Below the pieces are notes generated by a model that worked only from the letters and a program-made list of their open reading frames with translations, did no database searches and was not told the DNA's origin. From contig JANXSI010000126.1 in assembly GCA_025352765.1 (NCBI GenBank), positions 1-8,441 of the forward strand: 8,441 nt of DNA, read 5' to 3'. Position 1 is the stretch's first letter; each line of letters opens with the position of its first letter. Origin of the DNA: Devosia sp. (lineage in GTDB: Bacteria > Pseudomonadota > Alphaproteobacteria > Rhizobiales > Devosiaceae). The translations under genes were made by a program, and so were the position numbers. This document shows positions 1-6,918 of the stretch, one piece after another.

Positions 1-466
1 CATAGGATGACGACAGAAGGCCGACGGCTTCGATCAGGTAGCGCGCCCTTACTTTTGCGCCGGTGGAGGTGGTCAGCACCCAGCGTTTTGCAGCATCGTC
101 CCAGACGGCACGATCGATCTTAGTGTTGAAGTTGATCGATCGCTTCAGATCGTGCTTGTCCGCCACGGCATTCATATAGGCGAGCACTTCCGACTGACGG
201 GCATAGCGCTCCGACCAGTGCCAGTTCTGGAACATGTCAAGGTCGAAGGAGTAGGTGTAGACTGTCGACTCCGTGTCCACCCGGCAGCCGGGATAGCGAT
301 TCCAGAACCAGGTGCCGCCTACTCCGCTCGCCATGTCGAACGACTGCGCGTTCAAGCCGAGTTTTTCGCGCATGCAGTAAAGGGCGTAAAGTCCACCCAC
401 CCCGGCGCCAATGATCGCCACATCCAATTCGAGGCCATCGAGGCCTCTGGATTGCCCTTCGCTCAT
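1..466 (-). CDS. Baeyer-Villiger monooxygenase (FAD/NADPH flavoprotein), N-terminal part, gene runs off the left edge
   Basis: The minus strand from an ATG at 466 stays open for 155 codons to the edge. A purine-rich ribosome site, GGGAGGAG, sits at 472-479, six bases before the ATG. The protein starts with a Rossmann FAD-binding fold: GAGVGG at residues 20-25, then GGTWFWNRYPG at 50-60 and RVDTES at 62-67. These are hallmark stretches of cyclohexanone/phenylacetone monooxygenase-type (class B) flavoproteins, and the following region, WSERYARQSEVLAYMNAVADK, is also family-like. Such enzymes use NADPH and O2 to turn a ketone into an ester or lactone in the cytoplasm. About 155 of roughly 540 residues are present; the FxGxxxHxxxW fingerprint and the NADPH domain lie outside the window. 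The gene is divergent from the short-chain dehydrogenase, with an operator-like motif about 110 bp upstream. Family assignment is firm; the ketone substrate is unknown. Confidence 0.93.
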   Translation of the reverse strand, partial: MSEGQSRGLDGLELDVAIIGAGVGGLYALYCMREKLGLNAQSFDMASGVGGTWFWNRYPGCRVDTESTVYTYSFDLDMFQNWHWSERYARQSEVLAYMNAVADKHDLKRSINFNTKIDRAVWDDAAKRWVLTTSTGAKVRARYLIEAVGLLSSSY

Positions 467-576
467 TCTGTCTCCTCCCAAGTTGCACAGTCCCGCTTTG
501 CCGGCCCGGCTCTTCCGAGGGGGCATCAGCGCCGGACTGCGGTGTCCTCCAAACCGCGATCTGGTAAAGTGCAGCG

Positions 577-595
577 CACGCATACCGTAATACGA
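577..595. promoter_or_regulatory. Operator-like motif, copy 1 (upstream of the monooxygenase)
   Basis: The core ATACCGTAATAC at 582-593 is identical to the cores at 762-773 and 1582-1593. Flanks are less symmetric than in copy 2. On the minus strand it lies about 110 bp before the monooxygenase ATG. Nearby on that strand are a CTGACA -35-like box (612-607) and a TATGAT -10-like hexamer (600-595), though no well-spaced pair is obvious. The motif is read as a binding site for a shared regulator (inference). Confidence 0.55.
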
Positions 596-605
596 TCATA
601 CGATC
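590..605 (+). repeat. Tandem 8-bp direct repeat ATACGATC x2
   Basis: Two adjacent perfect copies of ATACGATC, at 590-597 and 598-605. The first overlaps the right end of operator-like copy 1. It might add a second half-site for a regulator, or be chance. Confidence 0.6.
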
Positions 606-747
606 TTGTCAGCGTTACACATGCGAAGCTTTCCTTGCAAGGCCTGAAGGGGGCAGTCCGCAGCCCGCGGCGATTTGCCTGTGGCTTAAGGTCACTCCCG
701 AAGTCGAGATTCAGCGCCTGCGCCGGTGACGTGGCGGTCGGCCTGCC

Positions 748-776
748 TTTACCAAGTGGTAATACCGTAATACCAT
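748..776 (+). promoter_or_regulatory. Candidate sigma70-type promoter of the short-chain dehydrogenase
   Basis: A -35-like TTTACC (748-753) and a -10-like TACCAT (771-776) are separated by 17 bp; each matches the consensus at four of six bases. Operator-like copy 2 fills the spacer and overlaps the -10 box, as expected of a repressor site. The predicted transcript start near 783 would give a leader of about 47 nt. Prediction only. Confidence 0.35.
757..775. promoter_or_regulatory. Operator-like motif, copy 2 (upstream of the dehydrogenase); best palindrome
   Basis: TGGTAATACCGTAATACCA is a near-perfect 19-bp inverted repeat: it reads TGGTAnTAC-n-GTAnTACCA, with mismatch only at the n positions. 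The TGGT/ACCA ends recall operators of FadR-type GntR regulators, but TetR-type regulators also use such palindromes. It lies 55 bp before the dehydrogenase GTG start and overlaps the candidate -10 box. Confidence 0.65.
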
Positions 777-829
777 CTGCTTGTTTGGCACCGTAACAAC
801 GGGCAGATTCTTAAAAGGGAGGCAAAACA

Positions 830-1552
830 GTGGCCAGGCTTGCTGGAAAGGTCGCGATCGTCACGGGCGCGTCGCGCGGAATCGGATTGGCGATCGTTGG
901 GAGATTCGCCGAGGAGGGGGCGAAAGTAATCGCGGGGAGCACGTCCAATCCGCCGGGCGTATATCCCGCGGGCGTCGATGACGTCGAACTCGATGTTTCT
1001 CGCGAAGACGACTGGAAGCGTGTCGTCGCCGACGTCATCGCTCGCTACGGCCGCATCGATATCCTCGTCAATAACGCTGGAATCATCGTCTACGATACCG
1101 TCGCCGACCTCTCTCTTGAGGGGTGGAACAAGGTCATCGGCGTGAACCAGACCGGCGTCTTCCTGGGCATGCGCGAAGTCATCCCGCATATGCTCAAGCA
1201 AGCCAGTGGATCGATCGTCAACGTGTCCTCGATCTGGGGCAGTGCCGCGGTCGGTGGTGGCCACGTTTATCACGCCACAAAGGGCGCCGTGGTCATGATG
1301 ACGCGCAACGCCGCCATCACTTATGTGAAGCAGGGCATCCGCGTGAACTCGGTTCTACCTGGCTTCATCGACACCCCGCTGACCCAGGCGCAGGACCCCA
1401 ACATCAATTCCTTCGTGGTCTCCATGACGCCAATGGGCCGCGCAGGGACGCCCCGTGAAATCGCCAATGGCTGCCTGTTCCTCGCCAGCGACGAGAGCAG
1501 CTTCATGACCGGGGCGGACCTCGTCATCGACGGCGGCTATCTCGCCCAGTGA
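830..1552 (+). CDS. Short-chain dehydrogenase/reductase (SDR), classical type
   Basis: This 240-residue protein is a full-length classical SDR, a soluble NAD(P)(H)-dependent alcohol/ketone oxidoreductase. Visible motifs are the cofactor loop TGASRGIG (12-19), NNAG (81-84), the active-site Asn106, Ser134, Tyr147 and Lys151 of the Y-x3-K pair, and the PG turn at 177-178. The C-terminus ends in the family-typical IDGGYLAQ. The start is GTG at 830, preceded by AGGGAGG at 816-822. The end of the second strand (VIAGSTSN) lacks the Asp typical of NAD-preferring members and the glycine loop carries Arg16, so NADP(H) is possible but undecided. Automated tools may call it FabG-like; its position next to a Baeyer-Villiger monooxygenase suggests oxidation of a cyclic secondary alcohol to the ketone (inference). 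It seems to be a single-gene transcript with its own operator-like site. Confidence 0.93.
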   Translation: MARLAGKVAIVTGASRGIGLAIVGRFAEEGAKVIAGSTSNPPGVYPAGVDDVELDVSREDDWKRVVADVIARYGRIDILVNNAGIIVYDTVADLSLEGWNKVIGVNQTGVFLGMREVIPHMLKQASGSIVNVSSIWGSAAVGGGHVYHATKGAVVMMTRNAAITYVKQGIRVNSVLPGFIDTPLTQAQDPNINSFVVSMTPMGRAGTPREIANGCLFLASDESSFMTGADLVIDGGYLAQ

Positions 1553-1572
1553 CCGGACCGTCGTCTGGTGTA

Positions 1573-1578
1573 TTGACG
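1573..1578 (+). promoter_or_regulatory. Candidate -35 box of the importer operon
   Basis: TTGACG matches the sigma70 -35 consensus at five of six bases and overlaps the left end of operator-like copy 3. No good -10 box is seen at 16-18 bp, so the promoter call is weak. Confidence 0.25.
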
Positions 1579-1595
1579 ATAATACCGTAATACGG
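1577..1595. promoter_or_regulatory. Operator-like motif, copy 3 (upstream of the importer operon)
   Basis: CGATAATACCGTAATACGG contains the same 12-mer core (1582-1593) as copies 1 and 2, and shares the 13 bases AATACCGTAATAC with copy 2. It lies 25 bp after the dehydrogenase stop and about 140 bp before the binding-protein start, in the only sizeable gap before the transporter genes. It is read as the site that places the importer under the same regulator (inference). Confidence 0.6.
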
Positions 1596-1718
1596 CAATC
1601 TTGTCTTGCAGTCAGATTGGCTGACTGCGGGGCAAGGTGGGACAGCACAACGGTCTCGCCACTCGCGGCTGGGGAGGCAGCGAAACCCCTAGAGTTCCAA
1701 TCGGCTCGCGCCGATTCC

Positions 1719-1726
1719 AGGAGGAG
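1719..1726 (+). promoter_or_regulatory. Strong ribosome-binding site of the solute-binding protein gene
   Basis: AGGAGGAG lies seven bases before the ATG at 1734. It decides the start: an in-frame TTG at 1617 would place 39 uncharged, non-secretory residues before the signal peptide and has no such site. Confidence 0.85.
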
Positions 1727-1733
1727 AACTGCA

Positions 1734-2906
1734 ATGCTCAAACTGTCGAAAGTGGCGGTCGCGCTCATAGCGCTCGTCATGCTGGCGCCGGCAACCGCCA
1801 TGGCCCAGACGGCCGATGACCTGATGAAAAGCCGCCTTGGCACCACTCAGGCCGATCCCGTCATCGCCGAAGCCTTCGCGCATGCCGCGATGCCCGTAAC
1901 GGCCGAACTTCGCGCAAAGGCACTTGAATGCTGGAACAGCAATGCGTGCGACACCGGCACAGGTGGCAAGCTGACCGTCGCCTATGCCGACGGTTTCGGT
2001 GAGAACGTGTGGCGCGGCGTCACCAAGATGGAATACATCCAGCAGGCGCTCACCTATCCCGACGTTGGTCGAATCCTGTATTCGTCCGCCCGCGGTGATG
2101 CCACCCAGGCCATTTCCGACATTCGGTCCTACATCACTCAAGGCGTCGACGTGATCGTGATCTTCGCCGATGCTGGCGATGCCCTCGGCCCGGTCGTTCG
2201 CGAGGCCAAGGACGCTGGCATCAAGGTCACCGTCCACAACGGCACTGAAGTGGGCAAGGCGGGCGATGACTATGTCGCCAACATTGCCGAAGACATCTGC
2301 GGCATGGGCGCGGCCTTCGTCGACGCCGTCCGCACGGGCAATCCCGCAGCGACCAACATCGTTGCCCTTGGCGGCACGCCGGGCAACCCACTCTCGGCCA
2401 CCTGGCAGGCCTGTGCCGAAAAGCATGCGGCCGAAATCGGCAACGGCGTTTCGATCATCTCCAAGCAGGACACGAACTGGACGCAGGAAGGCAACTTCTC
2501 GGCCGTTTCCGCGGTGCTCGCGCAGTTCGACAAGGTCGATGGCTACATCTACGAATATGCCGATGGCTTCCGCGGTGCCCTGCGCGCCTATGAAGCGGCC
2601 AAGCGCCCGCTCGACTTCGTCGTCGCGCTGCGCACCGACGAGCAGGGGCTGTTCTGTGACTGGGAGGATGCCAATCACGATGCCTTCAAGATCTTCTACT
2701 CCTCGGGGCAGAACTTCCAGTCGCGCATTGCTCTGACGGCCGCGCTGATGGCCGCCGAAGGCAAGGACGTCCCCACGCACATCAAAGTGCCGTTCTCGAT
2801 GAAGCCGGTCACCAAGGGCCTGTGCAACCGCGATCTGCCGCTCGACGCCTCCGTGTCGACGCTGGTGGATCTCGACACCCTCAAGGCGATGTTCGCCAAG
2901 AAGTAG
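1734..2906 (+). CDS. Periplasmic solute-binding protein of a CUT2 (ribose-type) ABC importer
   Basis: This 390-residue protein starts with a clear Sec signal peptide: basic start MLKLSK, hydrophobic core to residue 20, and likely cleavage after ATAMA at 24/25. The mature part looks like a type I periplasmic binding protein: first strand KLTVAYADGFGENVWRG (79-95), a repeated DATQAISDIRSYITQGVDVIVIFADAGDAL region (122-151), and AKDAGIKVTVHNGTEV (158-173). That pattern is typical of ribose/sugar-binding proteins that feed CUT2 importers, though family members also bind polyols, inositol and AI-2. It is longer than the usual ~310 residues because about 50 residues precede the first strand. Six cysteines (66, 72, 189, 227, 308, 364) allow disulfides in the periplasm. 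It is first in an operon with the ATPase-permease fusion. The ligand is unknown; the neighbouring enone/ketone enzymes suggest something other than a simple sugar, perhaps a glycoside or cyclic alcohol (inference). Confidence 0.88.
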   Translation: MLKLSKVAVALIALVMLAPATAMAQTADDLMKSRLGTTQADPVIAEAFAHAAMPVTAELRAKALECWNSNACDTGTGGKLTVAYADGFGENVWRGVTKMEYIQQALTYPDVGRILYSSARGDATQAISDIRSYITQGVDVIVIFADAGDALGPVVREAKDAGIKVTVHNGTEVGKAGDDYVANIAEDICGMGAAFVDAVRTGNPAATNIVALGGTPGNPLSATWQACAEKHAAEIGNGVSIISKQDTNWTQEGNFSAVSAVLAQFDKVDGYIYEYADGFRGALRAYEAAKRPLDFVVALRTDEQGLFCDWEDANHDAFKIFYSSGQNFQSRIALTAALMAAEGKDVPTHIKVPFSMKPVTKGLCNRDLPLDASVSTLVDLDTLKAMFAKK

Positions 2907-2916
2907 TGCCTAAAGC

Positions 2917-2942
2917 GGCGTCGGGCCAATTGGCCCGGCGCC
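2917..2942 (+). other. Intercistronic stem-loop between binding-protein and ATPase-permease genes
   Basis: Arms GGCGTCGGGCC (2917-2927) and GGCCCGGCGCC (2932-2942) pair over 11 bp with one G-U pair around the loop AATT. No T-run follows, so it is not a classical intrinsic terminator. Placed just after the binding-protein stop, such hairpins commonly stabilise the upstream message or reduce read-through, keeping binding protein in excess of the membrane components (family knowledge, role inferred here). Confidence 0.7.
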
Positions 2943-2951
2943 CTATCTGCT

Positions 2952-2957
2952 GGGAGG
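2952..2957 (+). promoter_or_regulatory. Ribosome-binding site setting the GTG start of the ATPase-permease fusion
   Basis: GGGAGG lies five bases before GTG 2963. Longer in-frame starts, such as GTG 2822 inside the binding-protein gene, would add residues with no ABC-domain similarity. Confidence 0.75.
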
Positions 2958-2962
2958 TCTGG

Positions 2963-5494
2963 GTGAGCGAAGCGGTTCTATCTGTTGAGGGGGTCTCCAA
3001 GACCTATCCGGGCGTTCGTGCGCTCGCGGACGTAAGCCTCGATGTAAGGGCCGGCGAGGTGCATGCGATTGTCGGCGAGAACGGCTCGGGCAAGAGCACG
3101 CTCATGAAGATCATCTCGGGCGCAGTCACGCCCGATGCCGGCACCGTTGACATTGGCGGCGTGCGACTTTCCGATGCCGATCCGCGTAAGGCGCGACGGC
3201 TGGGCCTTGCCACGGTCTACCAGGACGATTCGCTGGTGCGAGAGCTCACCGTCGCGCAGAATCTGCTTCTCGGTACGACGCGCGGCGAGATCAAATTTCC
3301 AAGGCATCGCGACTGGGCGAAGGCCGTTCTGGAGCGCTATGAACTGGCGATCCGGCCCGAGACCCCCGTAGGCGAACTCACCCCCGCTGAGCGGCAGTTC
3401 GTCGAAATCATCAAGGCTTTGCTTTCGACGCCCAAAGTCCTGCTGCTCGACGAGCCGACCTCGACCCTCGACACAGACGGCGTGCGCAAACTTTCGGTTC
3501 TCGTGCGCGATCTGGCTGCGCGCGGCGCCGGCATTCTTTATGTCAGCCACCGGTTGCCTGAGGTCCTCGACCTGTCGCGCCGCATCTCAATCCTCCGTGA
3601 TGGCGTGCATCGCGGAACCTTCGATGTGACGCCTGAACTATCGGAGGAAAAGCTCGTCAACCTGATGGTTGGCCGCGATCTCGATAGCGATTATCCCCCC
3701 AAGCGTTCGGTCGATGCAGCTGACGTGCCAATCCTTGCTGTGCGCAATCTGTCCGGAGCCCAGTTCTCGGGGCTGAGCTTCACCGCACGGGAAGGCGAGA
3801 TCATCGGTTTTGCCGGCGCCGAGGGCAATGGCCAGCGCGAGGCGCTACGCGCAGTCGCGGGGCTCGCGCCGTCCTCGGGCGCGGTCGACGTCAAGGGCAG
3901 GGCGGCCGACTTGCGCTCGCCCCGCAAAGCCATCGGCGATGGCGTGCTCTTTCTCAGCGCCGACCGCGTCGGCGAGGCAGTGTTTCCCGACCTGGGCGTC
4001 GGCATGAACATGACCATTACCCGCCTTGGCGAGTTCTTGCGTGGCGGCTTCTTGTTTTCTCGTGCCGAAAAGGCCGCCGCCGCTCAGATGGAAGGTGACT
4101 TCAACGTGGTCGCGGCGTCGCTCGATGTTCCGATCGCCAGCCTTTCGGGCGGCAATCAGCAGAAGGCAGCGTTAGCACGCTCATTCCGCAGCGGTGCCTC
4201 CGCCATCCTGATCGATGAGCCCACCCAGGGCGTCGACGCAGCCGCGCGCTTTGAAATCTACGGCGCAATTCGTCAGAACATCGCCAGCGGACGCACCTGC
4301 GTGGTGAACTCGTCAGACGCCCAGGAACTGGCGGGCATCTGCGACCGGGTCCTGGTGTTTTCACGTGGCCGCGTGGTGCAGGAACTGTCCGGTGATGAGA
4401 TCACCGAGGAGCGGATCGTCGGATCGTTCCTGACGCATCGCGGCGACAAGACTGCCGATGCCACCGCGGGCGCAGGTGGCGGTCTGCTGCGTGCGTTGAT
4501 ATCAGGGGCGACCATCTGGTGGGCGCCGATGCTTTTCCTCGCGGCGCTCGTCTTGGTCGTCGGTGTCTATGCGGCACTGCAGAAGCCGGTCTTTCTCAAG
4601 CCCATCAACCTGCAGCATATCCTGCTTGCGGCAGCGCCGGCCATCCTTGTGGCAATGGCCCAGCTCCAGGTGCTGCTTGTTCGCGGGCTCGATATATCCG
4701 TCGGTTCGCTGATGAGCGTGACGGTTGTGGCGGCATCCTTCCTGATTGGCGCCGGTACGCCGCTCCCTATGATCGTGCTTGGCGCTCTCGCCTGCGCTGC
4801 CATCGGACTGGCGGCCGGCTATTTCAACGGTATCCTCGTCAGGGGCGCCAAGATTAGCGCCATCATCACCACCATCGCCATGCTTTCGATCCTTCAGGGC
4901 ATTGCCCTTGTAGCGCGCCCCATTCCCAAAGGGACGATCGAGCAGGGCTTCGTCGATATCTTACGAACCAAGGTTGGCTTCCTACCTCTCTCGTCCCTGG
5001 TGCTGATCGCCCTCGCCATCGCAGGCGACTACTGGCTGCACCGCACGCGCTCTGGTCTCGAGGCTCGCGCCGTGGGCTTCCGAGAGGAAGCAGCATTGCG
5101 CAATGGCGTGCGCGTCGATTTCATCCAGATCAGGGCATATGCGCTTGCTGGATTGCTGTCGGCGGTCGCGGGGCTTTTTCTGGCCTCCGAAGTCGGCGTC
5201 GGTCACCCGACTGTCGGGCAGAACTATGCCCTGTCGTCGATAGCTGCGGCCGTGCTGGGTGGCGCGGCGCTCACCGGTGGACGCGGCGCTTTCGGGGGCG
5301 CCCTCATGGGTGCGCTGTTCTTCACCGTCACCATCAATGTCATTTCCATCCTTGGCCTCTCCGCCTCGGTGGGGGTGATCGCCAGTGGGATCATGACCCT
5401 TCTCGCCATTTTCCTCTATTCGGGCGTGGCCGAAATTGACCGCATCGTCGATGGCCTCCGCCGGACCTTCGCCGCGCGGCAGGGGAATACCTGA
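2963..5494 (+). CDS. Fused CUT2 ABC importer: two ATPase domains plus permease in one chain
   Basis: This 843-residue protein joins what are usually two proteins (RbsA-like and RbsC-like). ATPase domain 1 has Walker A GENGSGKST (38-46), Q-loop Gln87, a divergent signature LTPAERQ (139-145), Walker B VLLLDEPT (159-166) and His196. ATPase domain 2 has a degenerate Walker A GAEGNGQRE (285-293, no Lys), an intact LSGGNQQ signature (394-400), Walker B AILIDEPT (414-421) and Ser in place of the switch His (VNSSD, 448-452). That asymmetry is normal for CUT2 ATPases and leaves one competent ATP site. An Ala/Gly-rich linker (about 495-512) leads to a permease domain (516-821) with GLDISVGSLMSV (575-586) and GGAALTGGRGAFGGALMGAL (766-785), both typical of ribose-type permeases. 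No stop or frameshift is visible at the join. It energises uptake at the inner membrane. Only one base separates its stop from the next permease start. Confidence 0.93.
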   Translation: MSEAVLSVEGVSKTYPGVRALADVSLDVRAGEVHAIVGENGSGKSTLMKIISGAVTPDAGTVDIGGVRLSDADPRKARRLGLATVYQDDSLVRELTVAQNLLLGTTRGEIKFPRHRDWAKAVLERYELAIRPETPVGELTPAERQFVEIIKALLSTPKVLLLDEPTSTLDTDGVRKLSVLVRDLAARGAGILYVSHRLPEVLDLSRRISILRDGVHRGTFDVTPELSEEKLVNLMVGRDLDSDYPPKRSVDAADVPILAVRNLSGAQFSGLSFTAREGEIIGFAGAEGNGQREALRAVAGLAPSSGAVDVKGRAADLRSPRKAIGDGVLFLSADRVGEAVFPDLGVGMNMTITRLGEFLRGGFLFSRAEKAAAAQMEGDFNVVAASLDVPIASLSGGNQQKAALARSFRSGASAILIDEPTQGVDAAARFEIYGAIRQNIASGRTCVVNSSDAQELAGICDRVLVFSRGRVVQELSGDEITEERIVGSFLTHRGDKTADATAGAGGGLLRALISGATIWWAPMLFLAALVLVVGVYAALQKPVFLKPINLQHILLAAAPAILVAMAQLQVLLVRGLDISVGSLMSVTVVAASFLIGAGTPLPMIVLGALACAAIGLAAGYFNGILVRGAKISAIITTIAMLSILQGIALVARPIPKGTIEQGFVDILRTKVGFLPLSSLVLIALAIAGDYWLHRTRSGLEARAVGFREEAALRNGVRVDFIQIRAYALAGLLSAVAGLFLASEVGVGHPTVGQNYALSSIAAAVLGGAALTGGRGAFGGALMGALFFTVTINVISILGLSASVGVIASGIMTLLAIFLYSGVAEIDRIVDGLRRTFAARQGNT

Positions 5495-5495
5495 A

Positions 5496-6521
5496 ATGGC
5501 GCTCGCTCATCATGCTACGGGTTCGCAGAAAGTGCCGCCAATGCCCGCACCCAAAAGAACGTGGTTCGGCGTCCTTGCCTCTGGTCAGTTCCGCTATGTC
5601 GCTATCTGGGTGGCCCTCGCCGTCCTGCTCGGCGTCGGCGCCGTCTTTCTTCCCCGCAGTGTCCAGTTAGGGACGCTTCTGGCCGTGCTGCCTTTCGCGG
5701 CATTCCTCGCCATCGCTGCGATGGGGCAGGCCATTGTTGTTATGGGGCGGGGCATCGACCTCTCGGTGCCAGCGATCATGACTCTCTCGTCGACCACGCT
5801 GCTTGCAGTATCGGGCGGGCACGATGATCGGATGATTCCGGCCGTCATTGCCGCCGTTGCCGCGGCTTTGGCCGTGGGAGCCATAAACGGTGTTCTTGTT
5901 GCGGTCTTCCGCCTCAACTCACTGATCGTCACGCTCGCGGTCGGGTCGATCGTCTCGGGCCTGACGCTCTGGTATCGCCAGAGCCTGCCGGCCGAAGCAA
6001 CGGTGCCGCCCGCGCTCGCGGACCTCGGCGGAAGCCGCTTCCTAGAAATCAATAGCTCAGTGTGGCTGGCCGCGGTGCTCGTTGTCGGCCTGACGGTGTT
6101 GCTTCGCAAGACGATTGTCGGGCGACGCTTCGAAGCGGTTGGTGCCAACCCGATGGCGGCCAACGCCATTGGGCTGCCGGTCGCACTCTACCAATGGCTG
6201 TCCTTCGTCGGGGCCTCGTTCCTATACGCCATGGCAGGGCTCGCCCTCTCTGCCTTCATACGCAATCCGACCCTGGACGTCGGCGCGCCATATCTCCTCG
6301 CGCCGATTGCCGCCGCTGTTCTCGGCGCGACCGCGGTGAGCGGGGGCCTCGGGAGCATGGTTTCCGTTACTGGCGCCGCCATCTTCCTCACCCAGTTGGG
6401 ACAGATGCTCAAGCTCGTCGGCCTGGAGACGTCGTTTCAGATGATCATTCAAGGCGTCGCCATTGCCCTTGGCATGTGGCTTTCGGCCATGTTTGACCGG
6501 TCGCGACGGCGGGGGCGCTAG
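5496..6521 (+). CDS. CUT2 (ribose-type) ABC importer permease
   Basis: This 341-residue inner-membrane protein has roughly eight to ten hydrophobic segments between residues 33 and 331. Motifs match RbsC-type permeases: GRGIDLSVPAIM (84-95), NGVLVAVFRLNSLIVTLA (131-148), GANPMAANAIGLPV (216-229) and AAVLGATAVSGGLGSMVS (273-290). The ATG at 5496 is one base after the fusion-protein stop and follows AGGGG at 5481-5485, so translation is likely coupled; an in-frame ATG at 5541 is an alternative start. With the fused permease domain of the preceding gene, it would give two different membrane halves instead of the usual homodimer. It ends with a basic tail (DRSRRRGR). The substrate is that of the operon's binding protein, which is unknown. 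Confidence 0.92.
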   Translation: MALAHHATGSQKVPPMPAPKRTWFGVLASGQFRYVAIWVALAVLLGVGAVFLPRSVQLGTLLAVLPFAAFLAIAAMGQAIVVMGRGIDLSVPAIMTLSSTTLLAVSGGHDDRMIPAVIAAVAAALAVGAINGVLVAVFRLNSLIVTLAVGSIVSGLTLWYRQSLPAEATVPPALADLGGSRFLEINSSVWLAAVLVVGLTVLLRKTIVGRRFEAVGANPMAANAIGLPVALYQWLSFVGASFLYAMAGLALSAFIRNPTLDVGAPYLLAPIAAAVLGATAVSGGLGSMVSVTGAAIFLTQLGQMLKLVGLETSFQMIIQGVAIALGMWLSAMFDRSRRRGR

Positions 6522-6913
6522 TGTCCCCGGCTATGGTCGGCCGGCAGCAGCATCGACCCCATATCCTTGGCGCAGTCACCGCCGACGCCGGGCAGCGGAG
6601 TTCCGATTTCGATGGGGGTGTCGAGTGCGCGATTGTGCACGCAATGCGGTTGTGCGGACCGCAAGCCGAGGTGCCCCTACGCATCGTGGTGATCCGCAGG
6701 AACACCATGGTAAGGGGCATCGCGGATGACGATATCGGTCATGCCACGCTCCGCGCCCTGTCCTCTGTCGAAGACGCGGCACTGGCCGCAGACATGGTAG
6801 AACAGGACTCCGACATCAATGTCATTTGGACCCAGGGCTTTGGCTTTCCAGCCAAGCGCTGCAATCGGAATTACGCGGCCTGGCAGACCGACGCAACTCG
6901 AAGAAACCACTAA
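6521..6913 (+). pseudogene. Probable remnant of a FadB-type 3-hydroxyacyl-CoA dehydrogenase (C-terminal piece)
   Basis: A 130-codon frame (GTG 6521 to TAA 6913) fills the gap between permease and enone reductase. Residues 59-112 (about 6695-6856) read like part of the C-terminal domain of multifunctional 3-hydroxyacyl-CoA dehydrogenases: RGIADDDIGHATLRAL corresponds to the R-x-I-S-x-E-E-I region, and SDINVIWTQGFGFP corresponds to the S-D-I-D-V-x-W-x-x-G-Y-G-F-P signature. Full-length members have about 700 residues. Nothing before residue 58 or after 112 matches, no continuation was seen in the other two forward frames, and the expected YRGG after GFP is missing (AKRCN instead). Its GTG overlaps the permease stop, so it may still be translated. 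Best read as a decayed fragment of a beta-oxidation gene; a small gene of unknown function is the alternative. Recognition is by motif memory, without a database search. Confidence 0.5.
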
Positions 6914-6918
6914 ACCGC

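Larger units (their letters stand above)
467..829. promoter_or_regulatory. Divergent intergenic control region between monooxygenase and dehydrogenase
   Basis: This 363-bp stretch separates two divergently transcribed enzyme genes and has no convincing gene of its own. It holds two copies of the shared 12-mer ATACCGTAATAC (582-593 and 762-773), a tandem 8-bp repeat at 590-605, and a perfect 10-bp palindrome CCTTGCAAGG at 633-642. The smaller palindrome GCCGGCCCGGC at 500-510 would lie in the monooxygenase leader transcript. Open frames that cross the region are continuations of antisense frames from the monooxygenase gene and were not accepted. Confidence 0.7.

Noticed and set aside
152..796. 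Plus-strand frame of 214 codons over the left part of the window
   Set aside because: It runs antisense to the monooxygenase start and through the control region, with no family-like motif and no ribosome site. The minus-strand monooxygenase is unambiguous.
1689..2780. Minus-strand frame of 363 codons
   Set aside because: It is antisense to the binding-protein gene, which has a signal peptide, ribosome site and family motifs. Long antisense frames are common in GC-rich codon-biased DNA.
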